Shown: positions 12,092-22,576 of the stretch, piece by piece
How the letters are laid out: every line of letters begins with the position of its first letter
Numbering within the stretch: position 1 is the first letter of the stretch
Source: Strigamia acuminata
Taxonomy: Eukaryota > Arthropoda > Chilopoda > Geophilomorpha > Linotaeniidae
Assembly: GCA_949358305.1 (NCBI GenBank)
Contig: OX442314.1
Coordinates: 11,957,060 to 12,021,059 of the forward strand
Direction: 5' to 3'
Length of the DNA stretch: 64,000 nt
Made by a program: the position numbers and the translations under genes
Notes under the pieces: model-generated
Told to the model about the DNA's origin: nothing
The model's input: the letters and a program-made list of their open reading frames with translations, nothing else
The model's database searches: none

Positions 12092-13712
12092 TCACTTAGA
12101 AAAGAAAAAACATAGTTAATACAGTATACTATATAAAAGGACATCCGATGGCTACTTACCGTACTAAACCACTTGAATGGTGGATACCAAACCAGGAAAT
12201 TCTTGGGACAACGTGAAGTTTTGAACGGAGGACAATTTCTTAATTTGAGTTTTTTATCAAAACATAGTGTAACTCCGTGTATAAAGTAACGCTTGCTTGT
12301 CTATATTATACAAGAATTAAAATATGCGGTAATTATAATATTTTCCAATTTTTCGTACAAACCTTACCAACTTTCACTTACCTGCAAGTATAGGCACTCC
12401 ATTAGCGGTCGAACTTTTAGAACTTTTTTAATGGCATATTCAATGCTACTTACCTGTTGTTCAACATTAATTTTAATAAAAACAATAACTTGTATATAAA
12501 TTGTGTATTTTAAATTCAATTTACAAACAATGCGAATTCCAAATCGGGTTCTATTCCAGAGACTTTGAGAATACTGTTTTTAAAACATAAAAAAAAACGG
12601 TTTTGTTTTTAAAAAAATAGACTCAAAAAATAAATACGGTAGGTGCATTCAAAATTTGTGATAACTGAAACCAATATAATCAAACCTACAACATAGAACT
12701 ATGTAAGCAGTTACTACACGTAACGTTTTTTTGTAATGGGGAGAAATATCACCAAAATCATACTTAACTATATGAATTTGCGTGAGATTATTTCTTTTAG
12801 ATGTCTTTTATGCGAGTTCTACAAGTAAATGCAATAAAAATCCATTCACTTCAACCAATAAACACATCATGGCCCACTTGTTTTGAATGCACCTGTTGTT
12901 TTTGTTACGCACTTGATCATGTTATATTGTTTTATCCATGCGATACCCTGCTGAAAATATTGCACCTGTGTTTCTAGATTGGGAAGAGTTGCGGCACAAG
13001 TGCCATATTTTCTCCATTCGCGAGCCCTAATTAATAATTCTGCTGTAGATTTGTTTATTTTTTTGGGTATAATCAAACTACCATAAAGTATGTTCCCGTG
13101 TTGAGACATCAACATTCGGCCAGTATTTGTTCAAGTCTGCTTTTATTGTCTAAATAAGAATAAAAATGTTCATTTTAATTCGTCTCTCATTAAAATGTTG
13201 CAACCAACTTGAAACCGAGTAATGTCGAATCGACTGTCACTACAAAAGGTGGGACCTGGACGTCCCACTAATGAAGGCCTTTAAACAAAGAAAGATTGGT
13301 TTATTAAATAGTTGTTTTCAAAAAAAATAATTTTTGCATTGATTACCGTATGCCTTGAACTATCCAACTATCAACATTAACATTAATATAGCACTGGTTT
13401 CGCTTGGTCACAAGCTAATCGATGAAAAAACAGTTTAAATTAAATTCCAGCATTGCAAAGATAAAAATAAACTTTACCAGCCAATGGAGACAAGCTACTG
13501 GTGGCCATGACTGAGTAAATGTTAAAAATTCCCAAGAATTAGATACGCTTGTTTTGTGTATTTCTGATCTGAGAAATGAAATTTCTATTATAACACAATA
13601 AATGGTGCAATAACTAGAGTAAAACTTACTGATTTGCAATACAAATACTTCCATCAACGTAGCCAGAAAGAAAAAAGCAGAGAATAACCAAAATTATAAT
13701 ACATTTGGCCAT
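12092..13712 (-). CDS. RNase T2 family protein, copy 1; catalytic residues lost
   Basis: Minus-strand exons: 13712-13630, 13568-13478, 13414-13347, 13278-13209, 13149-13082, 13026-12913, 12573-12525, 12453-12382, 12300-12160, then an immediate stop in the last exon (12092-12094); 252 residues. It has a signal peptide (MAKCIIILVILCFFLSGYVDG), so it is secreted or lysosomal. Family marks: WEFLTFTQSWPPVACLHW, CAS I region WIVQGIRPS, GPTFC, ADLNKYWPNVD, CAS II region LWAREWRKYGTC, and the C-terminal CFDKKLKLRNCPP. T2 enzymes cleave RNA using a His in CAS I (WTIHGLWP) and a Glu, Lys and second His in CAS II (HEWEKHGTC). Here CAS I His is Gln78, the CAS II HEW His is Arg129, and the KHG His is Tyr134; Glu130 and Lys133 remain. 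Predicted pseudoenzyme. Most similar to copy 2. Confidence 0.88.
12641..12897. mobile_element. MITE, AGGTGCATTCAAAA type, in T2 copy 1 intron 6
   Basis: Inverted ends TAGGTGCATTCAAAATTTG and GTTTTGAATGCACCTG frame the intron between exons 6 and 7. The same element is in the same intron of copy 2 (about 15440-15607) and in degenerate form in copy 3 (about 18989-19148), but not in copy 4. It therefore entered before copies 1-3 separated. Confidence 0.65.
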
Positions 13713-13749
13713 GCTAACGAAATGCTGGGGCTGGGCTGTGGATTATTGC

Positions 13750-13794
13750 TAGAATGTCACAATCAGCTTATTTCAAGCTGATTGTGACATTCTA
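13750..13794 (-). promoter_or_regulatory. Conserved inverted repeat upstream of T2 copy 1
   Basis: TAGAATGTCACAATCAGCTT and its exact reverse complement are separated by 5 nt, ending 37 nt upstream of the start codon. The same dyad stands before all four T2 genes. It could be a hairpin in the 5' UTR or a symmetric protein-binding site in the promoter; the sequence alone does not decide. Confidence 0.75.
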
Positions 13795-14896
13795 GAACAC
13801 CCTTTTTCATTGGTAATTAAATAAAGTATAAGTGAAGCAAATGAAATAAAGCATATGCTTCTCTCTATCCAAAACAAAATTCGTATACTCCAAACCGATA
13901 CAACGTTTTCCAAACTCCTATTGGTTGAGCCGTCTCGCTAGTGTAGTGGTACAAAAAAGTAGCCCATTACACCAGAATTGTAATCTAACTAGGCAAAACA
14001 ACCAATAAAAAACTAAACCTTTGTTTACCTGCCAAAAGAAACCAACAAGCTAAGCTATGCTAACATTGTTTGATTGATTTAGTTGGAAAAGCAGATTTAG
14101 CACATTAATAAACATTTTATTACCAATTAAATAAAATCCATCATTCTAATCAATTTTTACACCGAAATTCATTAAAAATAAACATAACTACTTTTCCGCG
14201 TAGTAGAGCACAGTCCACAGATAGGCGTAATCCAGCTCAACCAATAGGAGTTTGGACAATACAAGGCCACCTGATGCCGAAATGTTTCTACAATCATGGT
14301 TTTTTTTTTTATTCGAATTCTTGATTATAATTTATCAAAATAAATTGTAATCATTCTTGTTTGGTTGTGTTTATTTTTGTGGAATACATAACTTTTGATT
14401 TTTTTATTCAGAAAATTACACCAAGGAAAGAGTACACATAATTTAAAAAAATTAACTGTATAAACATATGGAAATGTAGTAGAAAATGTATAAAATGATC
14501 GTGTCGGTGCCCAATATGTATTACACAATACATGTACATGGACATAAATTTCTTAATATGCCCCAAGTTCCCCAACTGTGTCTTTTTCATTCGGTATCTG
14601 GGAAAATGATCAGACCACAATTAAATATATTTAGCAATACCACGAGTAAATACATTTAGCAATACCAAGTGTTCGGTTTATCGGCATGAAAAATTTGGCC
14701 AGTATCTATTCATCTTTCCTTTAAATGTCTAAATAGAAATATTTAAAAAAAAATACTCATTTATTCGTATTGAAGTGTTCATATTTATTCACTGCGACCA
14801 ACTTGAATCTTAAATTAATTCATTCATTAGTGATCAAAAAACAATGGCGCAAAACTACACAGCAATATTCACAATATTACAGTATTTTCATCATCG
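13795..14896. other. Spacer between T2 copies 1 and 2
   Basis: No gene seen. The segment holds duplicated flank: 14505-14720 repeats 11505-11900, including the words CAATATGTATTACACAATACATGTAC and GGGAAAATGATCAGACCAC, so the tandem duplication unit extends beyond the coding exons. Confidence 0.5.
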
Positions 14897-16436
14897 TCAC
14901 TTAGAAAAGAAAACACACAGTTAATACAGTATACTATATAAAAGGACATCCGATGGCTACTTACCGAACTAAACCATTTGAGTGGTGGATACCAAATCAA
15001 GATATTCCTAGGACAACGTGAAGTTTTGAGCGGAGGACAATTTCTTAATTTGAGTTCTCTATCAAAACATAGTTTAACTTGGTGTATATAGAAACTTTTA
15101 CTTGTCTATATTATACAGGAATTAAAATATGCGGCAATTATAATACTTTCCAATTTTTCGTACAAACCTTACCAACTTTCACTTACCTGCAAGTACAGGC
15201 ACTCAATTCGCGGACGAACATTTAGAACTTTTTTAATGCCTTCTTCAATGCTACTTGCCTGTTGTTCAACATTAATTTTAATAAAAACAATAACTTGTAT
15301 ATTAATTGTGTATTTTAAATTTAATTTACAAACAATGCGAGTTCCATATTGGGTTCTATTCCAGCGATTTTGAGAATACTGTTTTTAAAAAACAAAAAAA
15401 CGGTTTTTCTAAAAAAAAATGACTCAAAAAATTAATACGGTAGGTGCATTCAAAGTTTTTGAAAACTTAATGGGGAGAAATAGCACAAAAATTATACTTA
15501 ACTATAATTGTGCGTGAGATTATTTCTTTTTGATGTCTGTTATGCAATAAAAATCCATTCATTTTCAACCAATAAACAAATCATGGCCCACTAGTTTTGA
15601 ATGCACCTGTTGTTTTTGTTACGCACTTGATCATGTTATATTGTTTTATCCATGCGATACCCTGCTGAAAATATTGCAACTGTGTTTCTAGATTGGGAAG
15701 AATTGCGGCACAAGTGCCATATTTTTCCCATTCGTGAGCCCTAATTAATAATTCTGCTGTAGATTTGTTTATTTTTTTTGGGTATAATCAAACTACGGTA
15801 CCATAAATGTTGTTCCGGTACTGTGGCATCAACATTCGGCCAGTATTTGTTCATGTCTGCTTTTATTGTCTAAATAAGAATAAAAATGTTCATTTTCATT
15901 CGTCTCTCATTAAAATGTTGCAACCAACTTGAAACCGAGTAATGTCGAATCGATTGTCACTACAAAAGGTGGGACCTTGATCTCCCACTAATGAAGGCCT
16001 TTAAAGAAAGAAAGATTGTTTTTTTAAATAGTTGTTTTCAAAAAAAATAATTTTTGTATTGATTACCGTATGCCATGAATTATCCAACTATCAACAAAAA
16101 GATTAATATCGCACCGTTTTTGGTTTTTCGCAATCTAATCGATGAAAAATGTTTAAATTAAATTCCAGCATTGCAAAGATAAAAATAAACTTTACCTGCC
16201 AACGGAGACAAGCTATTGGTGGCCATGTCTGAGTAAATATTAAAAATTCCCAAAAATTAGGTAGGTAGTTTTTGTGTATTTCTGACCTGAGAAAAGAAAT
16301 TTCCATAAAAACACAATAAATGGTGATATAACTAGCGTAAAACTTACTGATTTACAATACTTATACTAGTATTTCCATCAACGAAGCCAGAAAGAAAAAA
16401 GCAGAGAATAACCAAAAATATAATACATTTGGCCAT
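14897..16436 (-). CDS. RNase T2 family protein, copy 2
   Basis: Exons: 16436-16348, 16286-16196, 16134-16067, 15998-15929, 15869-15802, 15740-15627, 15378-15330, 15258-15187, 15105-14965, stop at 14899-14897; 254 residues, layout identical to copy 1. Signal peptide MAKCIIFLVILCFFLSG. CAS I region WIIHGIRPS keeps the catalytic His (His80) but has Arg where the family has Trp. CAS II region AHEWEKYGTC keeps the HEW His, Glu132 and Lys135 but has Tyr136 in place of the essential second His. Enzyme activity is therefore doubtful, though less degraded than copy 1. Flanks are nearly identical to copy 1, so this pair is the youngest duplication. Confidence 0.88.
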
Positions 16437-16471
16437 GCTAACGAAATGCTGCGGCTGGGCTGTGGATTATT

Positions 16472-16520
16472 GCTAGAATGTCACAATCAGCGCATTTCAA
16501 GCTGATTGTGACATTCTAGC
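16472..16520 (-). promoter_or_regulatory. Conserved inverted repeat upstream of T2 copy 2
   Basis: Perfect 20-bp arms GCTAGAATGTCACAATCAGC and its complement, 9-nt loop, 35 nt upstream of the start codon. Sequence arms match those of copies 1 and 3 while the loop differs. Confidence 0.75.
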
Positions 16521-16949
16521 ACACCCTTTTTCATTGGTAATTAAATAAAGTATAAGTGAAGCAAATGAAATAAAGCATACGCCTCTCTATCCAAAAGAAA
16601 ATTCATAGGAGTATTATCCAAATACAAGGCCACCTGATGTCGAAATATGTTTCTACAATCTTGGTTTTTATTTTATATAATTAACCAATTCTTGATTATA
16701 ATTTATCAAAATAAATTGTAATCATTCTTGTTTGGTTGTGTTTATTTTTGTAAAATACATAACTTTTGATTTTTTTATTCGGAACATTACACAAGAAAAG
16801 AGTACACATAATTTAAAAAATTTTACTGTAACTTAAACATATGGAAATATAGTATAAAATGTGTAGTTTTTTTAATATGTAATAAATTTATTTATTGTTT
16901 TAAATAATTTATTTTGGTTTTGAATTTATATACATTTCTTTAAAATAAC

Positions 16950-17190
16950 AGTTCCGCATTACGCTTCCTGCAATGGCGGCGAGAATTCAACCACGAACAC
17001 AATAAAGGTTTATTGTGTTCGTGATTCAACCATTCATGATTCAACTACCACCGACAAACGGTAATTTCTTATTGTGTGACTCTATTCTGCCCAAATCCGA
17101 AGAAATGGCAACTCCTAATCTAACTCTTAAGCCGTGTCCGAAGTTTCCTAGTGAAGAGTGAACATTAAATAATTTCTTCCACTAATCGAG
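16950..17190. other. Duplicated upstream block (HYLS1-proximal type), copy a
   Basis: This block shares ACAGTTCCGCATT, CCTGCAATGGCGGCG, CAAACGGTAATTTCTTATTG and CCCAAATCCGAAGAAATGGCAA with 20455-20640 and, more loosely, with 22755-22915, the region just upstream of HYLS1. A 32-bp hairpin (16992-17123 region, CACGAACACAATAAA and inverse at 16992-17023) is inserted in this copy only. I infer that the T2 tandem duplication unit included the shared HYLS1-side promoter region. No coding frame is conserved between copies. Confidence 0.5.
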
Positions 17191-17564
17191 TCGTTTTCAT
17201 ATCTGGGGAAAGAAAACTCACTCTAAACAAAACAACGATGTAAAACCGTTTCAAAATATTACCGTTTCACTACACTATTTTCGACCTAGTTACTAATAAA
17301 AAATAAAGATATTAATATATACAAAATGATCGCACCTAAATTAAAACTATTTAGCTATACCGTATGTAAATGGGTCTTGATGTATCGACGTGAAACGTTT
17401 GTCCAGTATCTATTCATTTGTCCTTTCAAATGTGCCTATAAATATAAAAATTTTATAAATGCTCCTTTATTAATAGTTATAGCGACCAACTTGAATCTGG
17501 TAGAGGAAATATTAAATTATTCCATTCATTAGTAAAGTTGTATTCATGTCCTTAAGAAAAGAAA

Positions 17565-19988
17565 TCAGAGTATAATCAATACAACAATGGAGCAAAACGA
17601 TACAGCAAAACCTACTGTTTCCCCATCAGTAACCACTAAGAATAAATAAAAGAAAAAAAAACAACATAAAAACACGCTGGAATACAAAATAAAAGGTACA
17701 TCCGATTGTTACTGATTTTCTTGTCCGCCTCTTCAAGTGGTAGATACCAAACCGAAAAATTCGAGGGACAACGTGAGATTTTTCCTGGAGGACAATCTTT
17801 CATTCTGAAGTCTTTATCGAAACATAGTTTAATTTTGTGTATATAATGACACTTGTTTGCCTATAGAAATTTATGTGTGTACGGTAATTATAATATTTTC
17901 CGATTTTTCGAACGAATTTCGTCAACTTTCACTTACCACCACGAACTTGCACTCTACTAGCGGTTGAACATGCAGAACTCTTCTAACGGCTAGTTCAATG
18001 TCACGTGCCTATGGTTTAACATTAATATATAAATAAAAAATAACTTTATATACCTATTATCAGTGTTGTATCGAACGAGAACTAATAGTTCTAATAGAAC
18101 GCGAACTAGTTCCCCGTTTTGAAAGAACGGGAAAAACGAACGAAGTTCGTTTTTTTGACGCGAACTACGTTCTAGTTCAGTTCTAGTTCGTTCACCGGAC
18201 GTTTTATGTCACAGCCAATCATTGACGATTTCTTTAAGCATGGGGCTCGATTGGAGGAATTTATCCAACACACAAAATCGCGGTATTTTTTGAAATTTAC
18301 GACTTTTTTCTCGATTTTCGAACACGTGGCGACGATCGCCGAATTTTCGTTTTCGGTTTTTCGTCGTTTCCGGGCCAACGAACGGTCCGTTTGTTGTGTT
18401 CTTGGCACCAAATTGTGCGCCAAGACTTCATCTACAAGGTTTTGTGGATACTTACAATCGTTTTCGGGCCGAAATTTGGACTTTTTCGTCCGTTCGCGAT
18501 CGGCGCGATCTCGTAGAATCGGTAGACGTCGCCCTGACGTTTTCCTTCGAAGGCATGGATCTGCTGGTCGATTGTTGGATTGAAACGGGGCTAACACCCC
18601 TGAATCTTCTCGATGAATTGTGGAAACGACTGGGGAAAAACAAGGAGAATGGAGACCCCACAGTTTACAGTATAAAATGGTGTAAATAAAAATTTGAATT
18701 CGCAAAAAAATATTTGTAAAATGAACTGAACTAGAACTGAACTAGAACTGAACTAGAACTTAGTTCACTTGGAGTTTTGGGGGTGAACGGGAACTAGAAC
18801 TAGTTCCCTAAATTGAAAACGGTGATGAACGCGAACTAGAACTAGTTCGCGATTTAGTGAACGAGATACAACACTGCCTATTATAAGTTCAGTTTACAAG
18901 CACTCCGGAGTATAAACTGGGTTCTATTCCGTAGATTCTAAGAACACTGTTTTTAAGAAATAAATTTTTTTTAAAAAAACATTACAGAATAGATAGGTGC
19001 ATTCAATGTTTATGAGAAAGTTTCTGAAAAAATGTTGAATAATTGACCAAAATAAGAAAATAATGAAATGTTAAACGTTTTTGTTTGTTTTGTTTGTAGG
19101 TTTTCATCATTTTTTTCTTGATTTTTCTTTTGTTTTGAAGGCACCTATTTTTTTTGTTACGGACTTGCTCATGTTATATCGTTTTACCCATCGGAGACCC
19201 TGCTGAAAATATTGCAACTGAGTTTCCAGGGTGGGATGATTTGCGGAACAAGTGCCATACTTTTCCCATTCGTGAGCCCTAAATTAAAAATTCTGTTTTA
19301 GATTTGTTTATTTTTTCGATTTAAACAAACCACCATAAAAAATGTTCCGGTTTTCCGGCGTGAATATTTGGCCAATATTGGTTCAAGTCTGCTCTGATTG
19401 ACTACACGTAAATTAGAACAAAAATGCTCACTTTTGTTCACCTATCATAAAATTTTTGAAACCAACTTGAATCTGATCCGTCTGGAATTTATCCTCACTG
19501 CAATAGGTAGGACCATGACCTCTCAATAACGTCGGCCTTTCAATTATTATTTATTTTTTAAGGAGAAAAAACAAAAGGTTTGTTAATTTTATTTACGGTA
19601 AATATATTTGTTAATTGTTTACCATATGCCATGAACTGTCCAACTATCAACAAAACGGTTAATATAGCACTGGTTTTTCACGTTCGCCATCTACTGAATG
19701 AAAAATCAGTTTAAATCAAAATCCAACATTTTGATGAGAAAAAAAATACTTTACCTGCCACTGAAGACAAGCTGTTGGTGGCCATGACTGAGTAAATATA
19801 AAAAAATCCCAATTTGGTGAAAAGTCTATGTTGCGTACTTCCGAACTGAGAAATGATAACTCCATTATAACACAATAATGGTGCAATAACTAGAGTAAAA
19901 CGTACCGATTTTCAATATTAATACTCCCATCAACGTATCCGTAAATCAAAAAGCAGAGAATAACCAGAAATATAATACATTTGGCCAT
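17565..19988 (-). CDS. RNase T2 family protein, copy 3 (closest to canonical)
   Basis: Exons: 19988-19906, 19845-19755, 19690-19623, 19536-19467, 19401-19334, 19278-19165, 18946-18898, 18008-17937, 17860-17713, 17635-17565; 277 residues. Signal peptide MAKCIIFLVILCFLIYGYVDG. CAS I is WTVHGIWP (His78 and Trp present), and CAS II is AHEWEKYGTC with His129, Glu130 and Lys133; only the second CAS II His is changed, to Tyr134. The C-terminus differs from copies 1-2: the last splice site is shifted and a further exon adds a hydrophobic tail (GFAVSFCSIVVLIIL), so this copy might be membrane-tethered; that exon is the least certain part. A hAT element sits in the intron between exons 7 and 8. Confidence 0.85.
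18061..18876. mobile_element. hAT-type element with perfect 8-bp target duplication
   Basis: Ends CAGTGTTGTATCGAACGAG and (inverted) CAGTGTTGTATCTCGTTCAC are flanked on both sides by CCTATTAT (18053-18060 and 18877-18884), the 8-bp duplication expected of hAT elements. Subterminal regions are packed with GAACTAGTTC and GAACTAGAAC words. The 816-bp interior has open frames on both strands (18172-18705 and 18206-18583), but I do not recognise a transposase domain in either. It is inserted in intron 7 of T2 copy 3. Confidence 0.88.
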
Positions 19989-20021
19989 TGTAAAGAAAGG
20001 TTGGATGGGCTGTGGACTATT

Positions 20022-20070
20022 GCTAGAATGTCACAATCAGCTTGTTCCAAGCTGATTGTGACATTCTAGC
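20022..20070 (-). promoter_or_regulatory. Conserved inverted repeat upstream of T2 copy 3
   Basis: The arms are 23 bp here and fully complementary (20022-20044 and 20048-20070), with a 3-nt loop, 33 nt upstream of the start codon. The outer 20 bases are identical to copy 2, GCTAGAATGTCACAATCAGC. Confidence 0.75.
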
Positions 20071-20454
20071 ACATCCTTATTGGGAATTCAATAAAACTAA
20101 AACATATGCCTCTCTCTCCTAAATAAAATTCATAAAATAAGAGCAGTTTATATTGAAAGTGCAAGGCCATCTGATGTCGAAATGTTTCTACTTGTTCGAA
20201 TTCTGATTCCAACATATACAACCTTTGTAAATTATAATTATTCTTGTAGGTTGTGTTTATTTTGAAGGATACTTAAGTTTGGATTTTTATTCAGAAAAAC
20301 AATGTTTTTATTAACTCAATTGAAGAATACAGAACTCGACATTACACGAGAAAAGCATATTTAAACCGTGTAGTAGTTTTTAAAGTGTAATAAATTGATT
20401 TATTGTTTTAAATCATTTATTTTTGCTTCTGAATTTTTTTTATGTATATATTTC

Positions 20455-20640
20455 TTTAAAATAACAGTTCCGCATTTGTCTTCCTGCAATGGCGGCGCGC
20501 ATTCAACTACAACCAACAAACGGTAATTTCTTATTGTGTGACTCTTTTCCGCCCAAATCCGAAGAAACGGCAACTAACCTAAGCTATGCCCAAAGTTTCC
20601 CTAGTGAAACAGTGAACATTAAATAATTCCATCCACTAAT
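20455..20640. other. Duplicated upstream block (HYLS1-proximal type), copy b
   Basis: Second copy of the block described at 16950-17190, about 470 bp upstream of T2 copy 3. It contains an ATGGCGGCG start with a 44-codon frame, but the frame is not kept in the other copies, so it is treated as non-coding. Confidence 0.5.
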
Positions 20641-20884
20641 CCACTATTCATCATTTGTTGGGACTATTCAGCCGTTTTAGTCGACTCTTTAGCATTTTTT
20701 GTCGACTATTCAGCCGTTTTTGTCGACTATTCATCATGTCTGGGAAAAGAAAACTCACTCAAAACACAATAACAGTGCAAAACCGTTGCAAAACTTACAT
20801 TTTCTCGACACTATTTTCGACCCTAATGGTAAATCTAAAAAAAGTTTTAAATATACAAATTATTCGGACGAAGAATATATTCAT

Positions 20885-22447
20885 TTAGCCATTCGGACGA
20901 TACTCACTGGTGTCAATTTTATCCAATCGGATTGGTGGATACCAAACCAAGAGTTTAGTTGGACAATCTGCTGCTGGATCATGACGGTAATGTGGACAAC
21001 TTTTCAAGCTGAGTGCTTTATCAAAACACAATAAAATTTTGAAGATGTAGAAAGTGTCGTTTGTCTGTTGAAAAATCGTAAAATATAATCAAATATTTTT
21101 CCAGTTCTTTCACTCACCTTCCAGTACTTGCACTCTAGTAGCGGTTTCACATTCAGGGCGTTCTGAATGGCAGTTTCGATGTCACTTGCCTGTCGTTTAA
21201 ACGTATAAAAATTGTAATAAATAATAAAAAATTTAGAAATGTATATTTACAAACACTGGGGCTTCATAACTGGGTTCAATTCCAGAAGTTTTGAGAATAC
21301 TGCTTTTTTAAAAGAGAGAAAAAAAAATTCTTTAAAAATTAATGTCAAAAAAAAAAAATATTTTTCTGACACACAAACGCATGTTAAATCGTTTTAACCA
21401 CGTGATACCCTGCATGAAATATAGGTATGGTGTGTTTAGCGCAGGAATAGTTGAAGCACAAGTGCCATATTTGTCCCACTCGTAAGCCCTGTAAAATAAT
21501 TTGATTTTACATTTGTTTTATTTCCATTATGGATAAACAAATACCATAAATAAAGATCCTGTGTTTCGAAAGGAACGTTTGGCCAGTATCTAGTCAATTG
21601 TCCTTTAATTGTCTTAATAAAAAATGAAAAAATACTCCATTAATATTAATATAAATAAATTTATTCATTGCAACCAACTTGAATCCGAGTGCTATCAAAT
21701 CGATTAGAATCATTGCAGTAGAAAGGACCGACACCGGTGAGTTGCGAAGGCCTTAATATTTTTTAAGAAAAATTATTTATTTATTTATTGAGTAATCATC
21801 AGTGGTGTAGCAATCGAGAGTGCAGCACGTGTGGTTGACAGGGGAGTTTGTATGTGAGTATAACTTCGGCACAAGTAATTGATTATATAAAAGTTAAAAA
21901 CAAGTATGTAATACTTCTGTGCAATTGGTCGATTTTTAAAAACTTTTGTGAGAGTTTTTTGGGACACTAGGACGTTTGGTCACACTATGCACTTGGGCCT
22001 ATTGACTTCTTGCTACGCCACTGGTAATCAGAGCTCGAAATGGAAAATTTCACAAGTAAAAAAATTATCACGGTACATTTCGAGCCCTGTTAGTAATTAC
22101 CATATTCCATTAACTATCCAACTGTTTATGATACGATTAGTATTGCACTTGTGATGTGAACCGGCAATCTAATCAAAGAGAAGGGCAATCAAAACAACGT
22201 GCAAGAATTTCACATTAGCAATACTTTACCTGCCAGCTGAAACAAGCTATTGGTGGCCATAGTTGAGAAAACACTAAATAATCCCATGATTTAGAAATGT
22301 TGAATTCATGCCTTGGAAAACAAATGACAATAAAAATAAAAACGTTAGAAAAATTACTTGAAGTTTTAATTACTCAGTTGCAATGCTAACTGCTTCTTCA
22401 GCAAGAAAAAAGAAGACAATCACCATGAATAAAATGTATTTGGCCAT
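20885..22447 (-). CDS. RNase T2 family protein, copy 4; CAS I and CAS II His replaced
   Basis: Exons: 22447-22374, 22311-22230, 22168-22101, 21751-21679, 21612-21545, 21488-21375, 21299-21251, 21189-21118, 21064-20885; 259 residues, ending with TAA at 20887-20885. Signal peptide MAKYILFMVIVFFLAEEAVS. Family segments: WDYLVFSQLWPPIACFSW, WIVNGIWPS, GPFYC, RYWPNVP, LWAYEWDKYGTC, CFDKALSLKSCP. CAS I His is Asn72; the HEW His is Tyr124; Glu125 and Lys128 remain; the second CAS II His is Tyr129. Predicted pseudoenzyme. It lacks the intron MITE shared by copies 1-3 and is the most divergent, so it is the likely outgroup. Its start faces HYLS1 across about 550 bp. A hAT MITE sits in intron 3. Confidence 0.88.
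21800..22023. mobile_element. hAT-type MITE in T2 copy 4 intron 3
   Basis: Ends CAGTGGTGTAGCAA and (inverted) CAGTGGCGTAGCAA. Flanks are GTAATCAT (21792-21799) and GTAATCAG (22024-22031), an 8-bp duplication with one difference. Immediately after it, 22030-22090 forms another small inverted pair (AGAGCTCGAAATG and CATTTCGAGCCCT). Confidence 0.75.
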
Positions 22448-22460
22448 AGTCGTAAATAAT

Positions 22461-22509
22461 GCTAGATTGTCACAATCAGCGGATTTGAAGCTGATTGTGA
22501 CATTTTAGC
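22461..22509 (-). promoter_or_regulatory. Conserved inverted repeat upstream of T2 copy 4
   Basis: Arms GCTAGATTGTCACAATCAGC and GCTGATTGTGACATTTTAGC pair over 20 positions with two mismatches near the base; loop 9 nt. It begins 13 nt upstream of the start codon, closer than in copies 1-3. Confidence 0.7.
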
Positions 22510-22529
22510 AATTCATTTTGAATTGATAA

Positions 22530-22576
22530 AAGAAGTAAATAAAGCCTCCCCGGGAAGGGGAGGTCTATTTACTTCT
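22530..22576. repeat. GC-rich hairpin in the T2 copy 4/HYLS1 spacer
   Basis: AGAAGTAAATA..CCTCCCC, loop GGGAA, GGGGAGG..TATTTACTTCT: near-complete complementarity over about 21 bp per arm. It stands out as the only GC-rich hairpin in an AT-rich spacer, and could be a MITE relic or a regulatory structure. Confidence 0.6.

Noticed and set aside
18172-18705. 177-codon minus-strand and 125-codon plus-strand frames
   Set aside because: They lie entirely inside a non-autonomous hAT element and show no transposase motifs I recognise.
20489-20625. 44-codon frame beginning ATGGCGGCG in the duplicated upstream block
   Set aside because: The start is shared by the three blocks but the reading frame is not conserved, so it is not a protein-coding exon.
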